A stretch of 64,000 nt of DNA from Caldilineales bacterium (GCA_019695115.1 JAIBAP010000001.1:1-64000), one strand, 5' to 3'. Shown: positions 17,112-25,461, numbered from the stretch's first letter. Made by a program: numbers and translations. Notes: a model not told the origin generated them from the letters alone.

Positions 17112-18365
17112 TCAGTTGTTGCGCCGGAACAGGACTTCGAAGGCATAATGGCCGACAGCAAACCAGTAGGTCTTGTTCTGCAGATCCTGTTGGCAGCTTT
17201 GCGGGTCGGCGTGAGGCTTGCAGTTGCAATAGCCGGCCGCCAACATCAGGTCGAAGTCCGGCCAGTCGGCGCTCATGCCGCGCGAGGCCTCGCCAATGCG
17301 ATTACCGGCTTCATCGACAATCTCCACCTGGCCGCCACCACCGCGATAGATATCGAACTCGACCCGACCATCTCCCTTGCCCTGGTCGCCGGTGACATGG
17401 ATCTGGCCGGTGAAGATTTCGCGCACCCGCACGCCGTTGAGTGCATTTCCAGCGGCATCGACCACCGTGACAAAGATGTTGTGGTCGCCAGCGTCACACC
17501 GCTGAGAATCCTGGCCCACCGGACGCAAGCGCACAGAAGCAGCGTAAGTCGGGGCCGCGGGCGCCGGCGGCGGCGGGGTGGGACGGGGCTGCGTGGGCGC
17601 GGGGGCGACGACGACGCGGGTGGGGGTGGGCGGCGGGGGGGCCTCGGCCACGGGGATGCCCTCGGTGTTGCCCTCGATGGTGACGAGCTGCCCCAGCACC
17701 CAGCCCACCGAGCCATCCTCGCGCTGGATCTGCCACCAATCGCCCGCCGGGTTACGGCCAACCAGCAGCGCCGCTTCGCCGGGCGCCATGTCGCCGATGA
17801 TGGCGTAGGTCAGGCCGGGGCCGCTGCGCACGTTGACTTCGCCCAGGGCGATGACCATCGGTTGGGCCGGGACGGTGGGGGTGGCCGTGGCCGGTTCGGG
17901 CGTGTAGGTGGGCGTGGCGGTGGGGATGATGGGGGTGGCGGTGGGCGGCGGGGTGGCGGTGGGCGGGACGGGGGTGGGCGTGGGGGGAGGGGTGGGGGTG
18001 GGCAGGTAGGCGACAAGGGCGCTGTTCGAGACGCCCAAAGCAGCCGCCAACTGCGCCAGCGCCGTCAATTCCTGCGGCCCGGCCCCGGCTGCAGCCCGGC
18101 GTTCGATCACTCCAGCGGTCATCTGGCCCGGATTCGGGGCCTGCAAGCTCTCGATCTGGCTGCGGGCCTGCTCCAGGTTGCCGGTTTGGGCAAAGCCCAG
18201 CGCCACCAGGGTCACGTATTCATCCTGTTGCGCGGGGGTGAGGTCGCTCACCTCGGCGCCCGACAGCCGGGGCAGCCACTGCGAGCCGGCCCAAAGTCCG
18301 ATCAGCAAACCGGCCGTAATGGCCACAAGGGCAATCAGCCAGCTAAGGTCACGTCGTTTGTTCAT
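17112..18365 (-). CDS. Membrane-anchored SH3b protein with the same C-terminal domain as the CRP-array protein
   Basis: A 417-residue protein: membrane helix at residues ~9-27, a short helical region (40-115), a Thr/Pro linker (121-165), a bacterial SH3 domain (168-230, VNVRSGPGLTYAIIGDM and WWQIQ), a second Pro-rich linker, and a C-terminal domain (275-417). That last domain aligns with the end of the CRP-array protein: DHNIFVTVVDAAGNALNGV against KHNVYVRVVDAGGNGVDGV, and both end in VLFRRN/LVFRKN. Several Cys residues in it could form disulfides. It lies directly upstream of the CRP-array gene in the same direction. The ligand of the shared domain is unknown. Confidence 0.75.
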   Translation of the reverse strand: MNKRRDLSWLIALVAITAGLLIGLWAGSQWLPRLSGAEVSDLTPAQQDEYVTLVALGFAQTGNLEQARSQIESLQAPNPGQMTAGVIERRAAAGAGPQELTALAQLAAALGVSNSALVAYLPTPTPPPTPTPVPPTATPPPTATPIIPTATPTYTPEPATATPTVPAQPMVIALGEVNVRSGPGLTYAIIGDMAPGEAALLVGRNPAGDWWQIQREDGSVGWVLGQLVTIEGNTEGIPVAEAPPPPTPTRVVVAPAPTQPRPTPPPPAPAAPTYAASVRLRPVGQDSQRCDAGDHNIFVTVVDAAGNALNGVRVREIFTGQIHVTGDQGKGDGRVEFDIYRGGGGQVEIVDEAGNRIGEASRGMSADWPDFDLMLAAGYCNCKPHADPQSCQQDLQNKTYWFAVGHYAFEVLFRRNN

Positions 18366-18379
18366 GGGTGGGTGGGGTT

Positions 18380-18466
18380 AATCTCCAATCTCTAATCGCT
18401 GGTTATTGGAGAGTGGAGATTGGAGATTAGGGATTGGGGAGTGGAGATTGGGGAATGGGCGACAAA
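18380..18466. repeat. Heptamer repeat with inverted arms
   Basis: A CCAATCT-type stretch (18380-18397) is followed by TGGAGAT/TGGGGAT heptamers (18404-18466). AATCTCCAATCTC at 18380-18392 is exactly complementary to 18416-18428, so a hairpin can form just upstream of the SH3 protein gene. Confidence 0.8.
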
Positions 18467-18549
18467 AAAGGGAGACTTCACGAGGGCCGGGGCCGCGGGT
18501 GCGGGTGGCATTCGATCAAGTTTCCCTCTGGCGTGGTTGAAATGATGTC

Positions 18550-18558
18550 TGCTATAAT
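18550..18558 (+). promoter_or_regulatory. Extended -10 promoter-like site
   Basis: TGCTATAAT (18550-18558) on the plus strand is the best candidate promoter for the ECF sigma gene starting at 18803. The transcript would cross the tRNA-Leu gene in antisense. The -35 region is weak. Confidence 0.4.
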
Positions 18559-18601
18559 GAAGTCAGGTCGCCCTGTTCATGGGCTTCCCCTGAAGTCAGA
18601 G

Positions 18602-18685
18602 TGCCGAAGGTGGGACTTGAACCCACATGGAGCTATCTCCAACGGTGTTTGAGACCGTCGCGTCTGCCAATTCCGCCACTTCGGC
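18602..18685 (-). tRNA. tRNA-Leu (CAA)
   Basis: An 84-base class II tRNA with acceptor GCCGAAG/CTTCGGC, a long variable arm, anticodon loop CTCAAAC and A discriminator. Confidence 0.94.
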
Positions 18686-18695
18686 GCAGCACGAG

Positions 18696-18724
18696 AGTAT
18701 AACGAACGTCGATGACCACGTCAA
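18696..18724 (-). promoter_or_regulatory. Promoter of tRNA-Leu
   Basis: On the minus strand TTGACG (18719-18724) and TATACT (18696-18701) are separated by 17 bases, and the -10 ends ten bases before the tRNA. Confidence 0.85.
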
Positions 18725-18802
18725 GAAAGCCCGGCTCCCACATTGGGCCTTGCGCCCGCCGCCCGGATGCCATCTGGCCCGCCGCCAAAGGGGTTGAGGC
18801 TG

Positions 18803-19405
18803 ATGGATGAGACGCGTTTGGTGCAGGCTGCGCGCGCGGGTGAGTTGGCGGCCTTCAATCAGTTGGTGCTCAGCTATCAGGGCATGGCCTACAACGTGGC
18901 CTATCGCGTCATGGGCGACCCGGATGCGGCCGCCGACGCCGCCCAGGATGCCTTCATCAAAGCCTACAAGGCGCTGGATAGTCTGCGCGGCGAATCGTTT
19001 CGGGCCTGGTTGATGCGGATCGTCACCAACACCTGCTACGACCAGTTGCGGGCCAAACAGCGCCGGCCGGCTACCAGCCTGGACGACCTGCTGGCCGAAA
19101 CCGAGGACCACTCCTGGCGACTGGCCGAACCGGGCGAGGGGCCAGACGAGCATGCCGAACGGGAGGAGTTGAGCCGCCTGCTGCAATGGGCCATCCAACA
19201 GCTGCCCGATGACCAGCGCGCGGTCGTCGTCCTTTCTGATATCGAGGGGCTTTCCTACGACGAGATCGCCCTCGCCACCGGCGCCCAGCTCGGCACGGTC
19301 AAATCCCGTCTCAGCCGGGCGCGAGCCAAGCTGCGCGACCTGCTGCAACAGCAACAGGAACTTCTGCCCCATCGCTATCGTCTAAGCACCGAACCCGTCC
19401 ACTGA
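18803..19405 (+). CDS. ECF-type RNA polymerase sigma factor
   Basis: A 200-residue sigma-70 family protein of the ECF group. Region 2 is seen at DAAADAAQDAFIKAYKALDSLRG and FRAWLMRIVTNTCYDQLR, region 4 at LPDDQRAVVVLSDIEGLSYDEIA with the helix-turn-helix GTVKSRLSRARAKLR. The ATG at 18803 begins the conserved part. It is followed after 13 bases by a membrane protein that fits an anti-sigma factor, so the pair is probably an envelope-stress or surface-signalling switch. Its target promoters cannot be read here. Confidence 0.9.
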   Translation: MDETRLVQAARAGELAAFNQLVLSYQGMAYNVAYRVMGDPDAAADAAQDAFIKAYKALDSLRGESFRAWLMRIVTNTCYDQLRAKQRRPATSLDDLLAETEDHSWRLAEPGEGPDEHAEREELSRLLQWAIQQLPDDQRAVVVLSDIEGLSYDEIALATGAQLGTVKSRLSRARAKLRDLLQQQQELLPHRYRLSTEPVH

Positions 19406-19418
19406 GACTCCCCCACCG

Positions 19419-20225
19419 ATGACCACGCCTCCGCCCCGTTCCCCCCTCCCCGCCATCAGCGACGAACTGCTTTCCGCCTATCTCGACGGACAGCTGACCG
19501 CCGCCGAAACGGCGCGGGTCGAGCAGGCGCGGGCGCTGAATGTGGAGGTGGCGATGCGGCTGGAGGCGATGGCGCACACGGTCGGGCTGCTGCGCCAGAC
19601 CCCGCGGCTGGCTGTGCCCCGCTCGTTCGTCCTCTCGGAGGCGCAGGTGCTGGCCGCGGGCGGACGTGTGAAGGGGACGCAACCGGCCCGACGCGCAGGT
19701 GGGTTCTGGGCCTGGCTGGGTGGGCTTTCCCCGCGCCTGATGCCGCTGGCGACGGCGGCAGTGGCGCTGGCGCTGTTGGTAGTGGTGGGGATGGATGTGC
19801 GCGGCGCCCAGGCGCCGGCGGCCCGCCCGGCGTCGCTGGCCCCGGCGCCGTCCGAGACGCCGGCAGAGATGACGATGGACGCCCTGAGATCGGCCAACGC
19901 GCCCGAACCGGCGGCAACCGCAGAAGTGGCGGCGGCAGCTGAAGCAAAGATGCCTGCTGCCACGCCGACAGAAGCGGCGTCTCTGGCGGCAGAGTCGGCG
20001 CCGGTGGGAGAAGCCGCGCAGCTTGGGGCCGAGGCCGGCGAAGACGGCGCGACCGAAAAAGCCGCTTTCATCGGCGAAGAAGGATCCGCCCCGACCATGC
20101 CAACCCCTCCAGCCGGCCCGGCGCCCCTGCGCCTGCTGGAACTGGCACTGGCGGGGATGCTGGCGGCCCTGGCGGCCCTGACGTTGCTGGCCAGGCGGGC
20201 GCGAGAGCACGGCGATCATATTTGA
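19419..20225 (+). CDS. Anti-sigma factor-like membrane protein
   Basis: A 268-residue protein. The N-terminus (ISDELLSAYLDGQLTAAETARVEQ) matches the helical anti-sigma domain found in many membrane anti-sigma factors, but the zinc-binding His/Cys residues are absent. One membrane helix follows (~105-125), then an Ala/Glu/Pro-rich exported segment, and a second helix near the C-terminus (~230-255) before a basic tail. The position right after the ECF sigma gene supports a role in holding that sigma at the membrane. Confidence 0.75.
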   Translation: MTTPPPRSPLPAISDELLSAYLDGQLTAAETARVEQARALNVEVAMRLEAMAHTVGLLRQTPRLAVPRSFVLSEAQVLAAGGRVKGTQPARRAGGFWAWLGGLSPRLMPLATAAVALALLVVVGMDVRGAQAPAARPASLAPAPSETPAEMTMDALRSANAPEPAATAEVAAAAEAKMPAATPTEAASLAAESAPVGEAAQLGAEAGEDGATEKAAFIGEEGSAPTMPTPPAGPAPLRLLELALAGMLAALAALTLLARRAREHGDHI

Positions 20226-20250
20226 CAGTCATCTAGCCAACACGTACAAT
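20222..20250 (+). promoter_or_regulatory. Promoter of tRNA-Asn
   Basis: A near-consensus promoter: TTGACA (20222-20227), 17 bases, TACAAT (20245-20250). It overlaps the end of the anti-sigma gene and lies 18 bases before the tRNA. Confidence 0.88.
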
Positions 20251-20268
20251 GCCGGACGTTGTAAGCAT

Positions 20269-20341
20269 TCCTCGGTAGCTCAACAGGCAGAGCGAGCGGC
20301 TGTTAACCGCTATGTTCCAGGTTCGATTCCTGGCCGAGGAG
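20269..20341 (+). tRNA. tRNA-Asn (GTT)
   Basis: A 73-base cloverleaf with acceptor TCCTCGG/CCGAGGA, anticodon loop CTGTTAA and G discriminator. CCA is not encoded. Confidence 0.94.
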
Positions 20342-20347
20342 CTAAGC

Positions 20348-20374
20348 AAAGCCGCCCGTTGTGGCGGCTTTTTT
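20348..20374 (+). terminator. Terminator after tRNA-Asn
   Basis: AAAGCCGCC and GGCGGCTTT form a stem around CGTTGT, followed by a run of T. It separates the tRNA transcript from the acetyltransferase gene. Confidence 0.88.
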
Positions 20375-20401
20375 CGTAGGCGGTTCACCCCCATTTCTGT
20401 C

Positions 20402-21268
20402 ATGACTGCTTCTCAGGTCGAAGTTCGCCCCGCCCAATCGGTGGATATCGAACGCATCCACGAGCTGCAACGGCAAGCGCGGCACACCTGTGTGCGCTTT
20501 GGCTATGAAGATATGGCGCGCATGATCGGTCGCGACTACTTTTTCGTGGCCGAAAACGGGCGCAAGCTCCGGGGATATGTCTGCGCGGCCGTGCAGCAGC
20601 CGGGGCTGGCGCAACTGCGCGGCCTGGGGCTGGCCAATGGCTGGGGTTTGGAGGCGGGCGTCGATCACCTGCTGCGACCGCTGGAGGCGGCCTTGCGCCG
20701 CGACCAGGTGGATCATGTGCTCCATCTGGGCATCGAACAGTGGACGGTGCCGCCGTTGCAGCACCAGCGCTTCGACACGCCCGATTACATCGTCAGTTTC
20801 GAGCGGGCAATCTCGACCGCACCGCAGACGCCGCAGCATTTCAACCCGCTGGTCGAGTTGCGCGCGCCCGCCCCCGACGAATTCGAGCAACTGGCCGATC
20901 TCGACCACCGCTGCTTCCCCTGGCCGTGGCAGCTCTCCCCCGAAGATCTGATCAACCTGCTGATGATGTCGAGCCGGTTGGTCGTCCTGGACTACCAGGG
21001 CATCCTGGTGGGCTATGCCTGCACCGATTTGGCCGGCATCCAGGCGCAGATCGCCCGGCTGGCCGTCGATCCGGTCTATCATGGCGTGGGCTTTGGGCGC
21101 TATCTCCTGGCCGACGCCCTGGATTTTGCCGCCGCCCGCGGGGCGCTCAGCGTCACACTGAACACGCAATCCTACAACCAGGCTTCGCAGCGGCTGTATC
21201 AAGGCTTTGGCTTTCGACCGGTCGGGCCGCGCATCCCGGTCATGATCAAGCACCTGCACGGCGAATGA
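20402..21268 (+). CDS. GNAT-family N-acetyltransferase, probably two-domain
   Basis: A 288-residue protein. The C-terminal half (from about residue 150) has the acetyl-CoA-binding pattern of GNATs: IARLAVDPVYHGVGFGRYLLADAL followed by VTLNTQSYNQASQRLYQGFGF. The N-terminal half looks like a degenerate GNAT domain. The ATG at 20402 lies beyond the tRNA terminator. The stop overlaps the HAD gene start (ATGA). The substrate is unknown; the context does not point to ribosomal alanine acetylation. Confidence 0.82.
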   Translation: MTASQVEVRPAQSVDIERIHELQRQARHTCVRFGYEDMARMIGRDYFFVAENGRKLRGYVCAAVQQPGLAQLRGLGLANGWGLEAGVDHLLRPLEAALRRDQVDHVLHLGIEQWTVPPLQHQRFDTPDYIVSFERAISTAPQTPQHFNPLVELRAPAPDEFEQLADLDHRCFPWPWQLSPEDLINLLMMSSRLVVLDYQGILVGYACTDLAGIQAQIARLAVDPVYHGVGFGRYLLADALDFAAARGALSVTLNTQSYNQASQRLYQGFGFRPVGPRIPVMIKHLHGE

Positions 21269-21888
21269 TCCGGGCCATCGTTTTCGACTTTGGCGGCGTG
21301 CTGGCTACCGACACGGTTGTACGCCAGCGGCTGGCCGGCTTCGACAGGATGTTAGGGTGGGAAGCCGGCGCCCTCTACGAACGGCTGTATGGCGGCCACG
21401 CCTGGCGACAGGTCTCGACAGGGGCGTGGGATGTGGCTCAGTATTGGGCAGAGGCCGGGGCGCCCTACGAAGCGAAACTGCCGGCCGCCGTGCGGGATGA
21501 GTTCCGCCATTACCGCGATCCTTTCTTCGGCGAGCCGCTGGACCCGGACATGGTAACGCTGGCCTGGCAGCTCCGCGGGCGCTATCCTGTCGCCCTCCTC
21601 TCCAATGCCACGCCGCTCCTGGCCGACCGGCTGCAGGCAGAGCCTGACCTGCACGGCCTGTTCAGCGCCGTTGTCATCAGCGCCCTGGCCGGGGTGCGCA
21701 AACCCGAGGCGGGGGCCTTCGCACTCGTCTGCCGTCTGTTGGGCCTTTCCCCCGCGGCCTGTGTGATGATCGACGACAAGGAACGGAATACGACCGCCGC
21801 CAGCGCCGCCGGGATGCAGGCCATCCGCCATCTCGACGCCCAACGCACACGCGCGGCCCTAGCCGGGTTGGGAGTGGAAGGGCTTTGA
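21265..21888 (+). CDS. HAD-superfamily hydrolase
   Basis: A 207-residue HAD phosphatase: motif I VFDFGGVL with the nucleophile Asp at residue 8, motif II LLSNAT, motif III Lys in GVRKPEAGAF and motif IV MIDDKERN. The position two residues after the nucleophile is Gly instead of Asp, as in the YihX-like DFGGV(L/I) subgroup. It is coupled by ATGA to the acetyltransferase gene and followed after three bases by a thioesterase gene. Confidence 0.88.
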   Translation: MIRAIVFDFGGVLATDTVVRQRLAGFDRMLGWEAGALYERLYGGHAWRQVSTGAWDVAQYWAEAGAPYEAKLPAAVRDEFRHYRDPFFGEPLDPDMVTLAWQLRGRYPVALLSNATPLLADRLQAEPDLHGLFSAVVISALAGVRKPEAGAFALVCRLLGLSPAACVMIDDKERNTTAASAAGMQAIRHLDAQRTRAALAGLGVEGL

Positions 21889-21891
21889 TCT

Positions 21892-22329
21892 ATGGACGAT
21901 CTGCTGGCCGGCTATCCGGTCATTCTTTCCTTCGACATCGCCTGGGGCGAGATGGATGCCTTTCGGCATGTCAACAACATCATCTACTTCCGCTATTTCG
22001 AGAGCGGGCGGGTGAAGTATCTGGATGACGCCGGCGCCATGGCCGAGATGGAGCGCAGTGGCATCGGCCCCATCCTCCACAGCATTGGCTGTCGCTTCCG
22101 CTTCCCACTCACCTACCCCGACCGCATCCACGTAGGTGTGCGCGTGACTGAGATGGGCGTCGATCGCTTCACCGTCCACCACCGCATCGTCAGCGACCGC
22201 CACGGTCGCATCGCCGCCGAAGGCGACGGCATCGTGGTGATGTTCGATTACAACCGTAACCAGAAGGCCCCGGTGCCCGCCTTCGTGCGCGAGGCCATCA
22301 CCCGGCTGGAGGGGTGGAACACCGGGTGA
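21892..22329 (+). CDS. Hotdog-fold acyl-CoA thioesterase
   Basis: A 145-residue protein of the 4-hydroxybenzoyl-CoA thioesterase/YbgC group: the segment WGEMDAFRHVNNIIYFRYFESGR carries the conserved Asp and HVNN of the active-site helix, followed by the hotdog strands GVRVTEMGVDRFTVHHRIV. It ends an apparent three-gene operon and is convergent with a FabH-like gene, which makes a role in acyl-CoA or acyl-ACP turnover plausible. Confidence 0.88.
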   Translation: MDDLLAGYPVILSFDIAWGEMDAFRHVNNIIYFRYFESGRVKYLDDAGAMAEMERSGIGPILHSIGCRFRFPLTYPDRIHVGVRVTEMGVDRFTVHHRIVSDRHGRIAAEGDGIVVMFDYNRNQKAPVPAFVREAITRLEGWNTG

Positions 22330-22351
22330 CGGCTGTGCAGCCGTCACCCGG
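22322..22351. terminator. Palindrome between convergent genes
   Basis: A perfect 14-base-pair inverted repeat (arms 22322-22335 and 22338-22351, two-base loop) overlaps the stop codon of the thioesterase gene and ends six bases before the stop of the FabH-like gene. There is no T run, so it is a barrier or processing site rather than a classic terminator. Confidence 0.6.
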
Positions 22352-22357
22352 CGGGCG

Positions 22358-23545
22358 TCATTTGCCCAGGCGTTTCTTTACACCCTTGCGGAAAGTGTAG
22401 AGCGGCAACATGACGGCGGTGGCCGCGTCCATGACTTTGACGCGGGCCTCCAATTGGGCGCGGCCGGCGGCCACGCGCATCTGCTGCATCCGCTCGCGCA
22501 AGACCTCGGAGATCGGCCAGTTCTCGACCAGGATCGGCTCGGCCTCGGCTTCGACCGACTGCCATTCCCAGGCGCAGGCGGCAAAGGTGAGGCCGGCGCC
22601 AAACGCCGCCATGACAATGCGGGCGCCAGGCTGGATGCGGCCATCGTCCAGGGCCTCGCACAGGGCCAGGGGCACCGAGGCGGCCGAGGTGTTGCCATAG
22701 CGGTCGATGTTGACGACCATCTTGCCGCGATCGACCCCCAGTCGCCGCGCCGCCAGGTCGATGATGCGGTCGTTGGCCTGATGAGGGATGATCAGATCGA
22801 CCTGGTCGATGGTGAGACCGGCGTCGGCCACGACCTTGATCACCGAATCGGTGAGGACGCGGGCGGCAAATTTGAACACGCGCTGCCCATCCATGCGCAG
22901 CTTGTGTTTTTTCTGCGCCAGGGTTTCAGGAGTCAGTTCGACGACACAGCCGTAGCTGGGAACGATGAGGGCGTCGGCTTCACTGCCGTCCGAGCCGGTG
23001 ACATGGCTGAGCAGGCCGCCGGGCTGTGTGCTCTGGCTGACGATCACCGCCCCGGCCCCGTCGCCGAAGAGAATGTTGGTGTTGCGGTCGCTCCAGTCCA
23101 CGGCAAAGCTAAGTTTCTCGGCCCCCACCACCAGGATGTGGCGATACGCGCCCGTCTGGACGAACTGGGAAGCAGTGATGAGGCCGTAGACGAAGCCCGA
23201 ACACCCGGCCACCAGCGTCATCGCCCCGGTCTTGGTTGCGCCCAGCCGGTCCTGTAGCAGGCTGGAGGCGGGGGGGCAGAAGTAATCGGGGGTGGAGGTG
23301 GCGAGGATGATGAGGTCGAGGTCGGCGGCTGTGATCTCGGCCTTTGCCAGCGCTCGTTGGGCGGCAATGACCGACATATCGACGGTGGTTTCGTCGGCTG
23401 CGGCCAGGCGTCGCTCGCGGATGCCGGTGCGACTGACGATCCATTCGTCGCTGGTATCCACCAGGGCGGCCAGTTCGTGATTGGTGAGCACGCGTTCAGG
23501 CACATACATGCCCCAACCGCTGATTTTGCTGTGGAAATGAGTCAT
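22358..23545 (-). CDS. FabH-like 3-oxoacyl-ACP synthase III with C-terminal extension
   Basis: A 395-residue condensing enzyme of the KAS III type. The catalytic triad is visible: Cys in VAGCSGFVYG, His in PHQANDRI and Asn in RYGNTSAAS. The N-terminus SKISGWGMYVPERVLTN and SDEWIVSRTGIRERR are classic. The core ends about 65 residues before the stop; the rest is a charged amphipathic tail ending in basic residues. The start at 23545 is the first sensible ATG. It probably primes fatty-acid synthesis or makes a specialised ketide; the extension is unusual for a housekeeping FabH. Confidence 0.9.
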   Translation of the reverse strand: MTHFHSKISGWGMYVPERVLTNHELAALVDTSDEWIVSRTGIRERRLAAADETTVDMSVIAAQRALAKAEITAADLDLIILATSTPDYFCPPASSLLQDRLGATKTGAMTLVAGCSGFVYGLITASQFVQTGAYRHILVVGAEKLSFAVDWSDRNTNILFGDGAGAVIVSQSTQPGGLLSHVTGSDGSEADALIVPSYGCVVELTPETLAQKKHKLRMDGQRVFKFAARVLTDSVIKVVADAGLTIDQVDLIIPHQANDRIIDLAARRLGVDRGKMVVNIDRYGNTSAASVPLALCEALDDGRIQPGARIVMAAFGAGLTFAACAWEWQSVEAEAEPILVENWPISEVLRERMQQMRVAAGRAQLEARVKVMDAATAVMLPLYTFRKGVKKRLGK

Positions 23546-23567
23546 GATTGGTCCTTGTGAACAAAAG

Positions 23568-23960
23568 TTACGCCGCCAGGGGCTGGTCGGTGGCGGCGGT
23601 CTGGCGGTTGCGCCGCCAATAGGCATAGGCGCCCACGCCCACCAGCGAGACAGTGCCGATGGCGGTGGCAGGAGCCAACCAACGCGAGCGCGCTGGCTGG
23701 CGTGGGGGCAGGCCCAGCGCCCGCTGTGTCTGCTGGCGCCGTGCTTCGGTCTCGAGCTGCTGGCCCAGGCTGGCGCGAAAAACCGGCGAGGGAGCGACAG
23801 GGCGGAGCAGGCGCCAGAGATCGTGCACCAGGCTGAACAATGCTGTCAAGATAGCCGGTGTGCCAGGCGCGTTTTCGATCAGGCCCGTCTTGGCCTCGCC
23901 TTGCTGCAACAGCGTCTGCAAATGGATGTCGAGAATGTCAGGGTAGGTGTAGGTGGTCAT
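23568..23960 (-). CDS. Small protein with C-terminal membrane helix
   Basis: A 130-residue protein I do not recognise. The first 60 residues are mixed helical (YPDILDIHLQTLLQQGEAKTG), the middle is rich in Gln and Arg, and a single membrane helix lies near residues 98-116, followed by a basic tail. It starts 14 bases after the stop of the DegV gene and ends 22 bases before the FabH-like gene, so all three are likely cotranscribed. Confidence 0.6.
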   Translation of the reverse strand: MTTYTYPDILDIHLQTLLQQGEAKTGLIENAPGTPAILTALFSLVHDLWRLLRPVAPSPVFRASLGQQLETEARRQQTQRALGLPPRQPARSRWLAPATAIGTVSLVGVGAYAYWRRNRQTAATDQPLAA

Positions 23961-23974
23961 CTTCGCTCCCGTTG

Positions 23975-24823
23975 TCAGGCGGCATAAGCCACCACGCCCA
24001 CTGTGCCGGGGCCGAGGTGAACGGCGACCGAAGTCGCCAGCGGCGTCAACCAGACTTCGCGGCAATTGACAGCCTGGCCAACCATGGAGGCGAGCAAGGC
24101 GGCGTCGGCGGGGGCGCGGGCGTGGACGACGGCCGCCCGGGCCGGCGCGCCGCCCAGACGGTCGGAAATCGTTTGCACCATGTGCGCAAGCGCCCGTTTG
24201 CGGCTGCGCACGCGTTCGCCGGCTGCCAGGGCGCCATCTTCCAGGGCGATGATGGGTTTGACATCCAACAGGGAAGCGATGGCCGAACCCAGGGCGCTGA
24301 TGCGGCCGCTCATTTGGGCGTATTTCAGGGTGGCGGGCGTGAGGAGGATGTTCATGCCCTTGCGGATGGCGTCCAGCCGCGCCAGCATCTGCTCGATCGA
24401 GCGCCCGGCAGCCAGGGCTTCCAGCGTCTCAGCAGCCATGAAACCCAGCCCAGCCGAGCCACAGGCCGAATCGAAAGGATAGACGGGGATGGCATCCTTG
24501 ACCATTTCGGCGGCCAGAACGGCCGACTGATAGGTGCCGCTCAGCCGGGCGGTGACGTGCATCGAGAGGATGGCGTCGAACTGCCCGCTCAGGCTGCGAT
24601 AGAGATCGGCGAACTCGCCGGGGCTGGGTTGCGAAGTCTGGGGGATGTGGCGCTCGGCCTCGACGCGGGCGTAGAAGCTGGCCTCGTCGATGTCTACCCC
24701 TTCGCGAAAACTATCCTGCCCAAAACGAATGTGGATGGGGATGATGTGCAGCAGGTGGCGGTGCGGCCAGTCGAGGGGTGTGTCGCAGGTGGAATCGGCG
24801 ACGATGGCGATGCGGTGGGGCAT
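23975..24823 (-). CDS. DegV-family fatty-acid-binding protein
   Basis: A 282-residue protein matching DegV/FakB throughout: N-terminal IAIVADSTCDTP, the TSQPSPGEFADLY segment with the fatty-acid carboxylate-binding region, LSGTYQSA and the C-terminal LGPGTVGVVAY. FakB proteins present fatty acids to a kinase. No FakA kinase is in the window. Placement with a FabH-like gene agrees with a lipid role. Confidence 0.9.
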   Translation of the reverse strand: MPHRIAIVADSTCDTPLDWPHRHLLHIIPIHIRFGQDSFREGVDIDEASFYARVEAERHIPQTSQPSPGEFADLYRSLSGQFDAILSMHVTARLSGTYQSAVLAAEMVKDAIPVYPFDSACGSAGLGFMAAETLEALAAGRSIEQMLARLDAIRKGMNILLTPATLKYAQMSGRISALGSAIASLLDVKPIIALEDGALAAGERVRSRKRALAHMVQTISDRLGGAPARAAVVHARAPADAALLASMVGQAVNCREVWLTPLATSVAVHLGPGTVGVVAYAA

Positions 24824-24884
24824 GGCTGGGTTAGTCGGACAGACGCTGGCAGAGGGTGGGAGATCAGCGGCCGGCGATGGGGTT

Positions 24885-25436
24885 CTACGGCTCCCCCAGA
24901 TCGGAACGCAAAGACAGGAGCGTGCGGTGATAGAGGGATTTGATCGAGGATTCGGTGCGCCCCATGATCTGACCGATCTGGGCGTTGGGCATGTGCTCGA
25001 CGAATTTGAGAATGAGCAGTTGTTGGCGGTCGGCCGGCAGACGGTGAATGGCCTGCAACAGTTCGGCCTGTGTTTCTCTGGCTTCGACCACGGGGCCGGG
25101 GCCAGGGCGCCGCACCCCGATCAGGGCCGGGTCTTCAAGGGGGACGGTGCGATGGCGGGCGTGGTGGCGATGCCAGTTGGCGACCAGGTTGTGGGCGATG
25201 CGGTAGAGCCAGGCAGAAAAAGGGGCGCCACGGTCTTCGTAAGCGGCCAGGTTGTCAAGGGCCTGAAAGAAGGTGCGCGCGGTCAGGTCTTCGGCCTCCT
25301 CATGGCTGCCCACCCGATAGTAGACATAGCTATAGATTCGGTCGACGTAGCGCTGATAGAGTTCACCAAATGCTTCCGGTTCGACTCTGGCTCGTTCGAC
25401 AAGGTTGGCTTCGTTCAGGTGTTCGAGGGGACGCAC
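24885..25436 (-). CDS. ECF-type RNA polymerase sigma factor (second)
   Basis: A 183-residue sigma factor: region 2 at ELYQRYVDRIYSYVYYRVG, EDLTARTFFQAL and FSAWLYRIAHNLVANWHR, region 4 at LPADRQQLLILKFVEHMPNAQIG with the helix SSIKSLYHRTLLSLR. The start is GTG at 25436, preceded by AGGA. No anti-sigma gene is adjacent; downstream lies degV after about 60 bases. It resembles ECF groups without an obvious partner. Confidence 0.88.
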   Translation of the reverse strand: MRPLEHLNEANLVERARVEPEAFGELYQRYVDRIYSYVYYRVGSHEEAEDLTARTFFQALDNLAAYEDRGAPFSAWLYRIAHNLVANWHRHHARHRTVPLEDPALIGVRRPGPGPVVEARETQAELLQAIHRLPADRQQLLILKFVEHMPNAQIGQIMGRTESSIKSLYHRTLLSLRSDLGEP

Positions 25437-25461
25437 AATTCATCCTGGGCGCCCGACGAGT

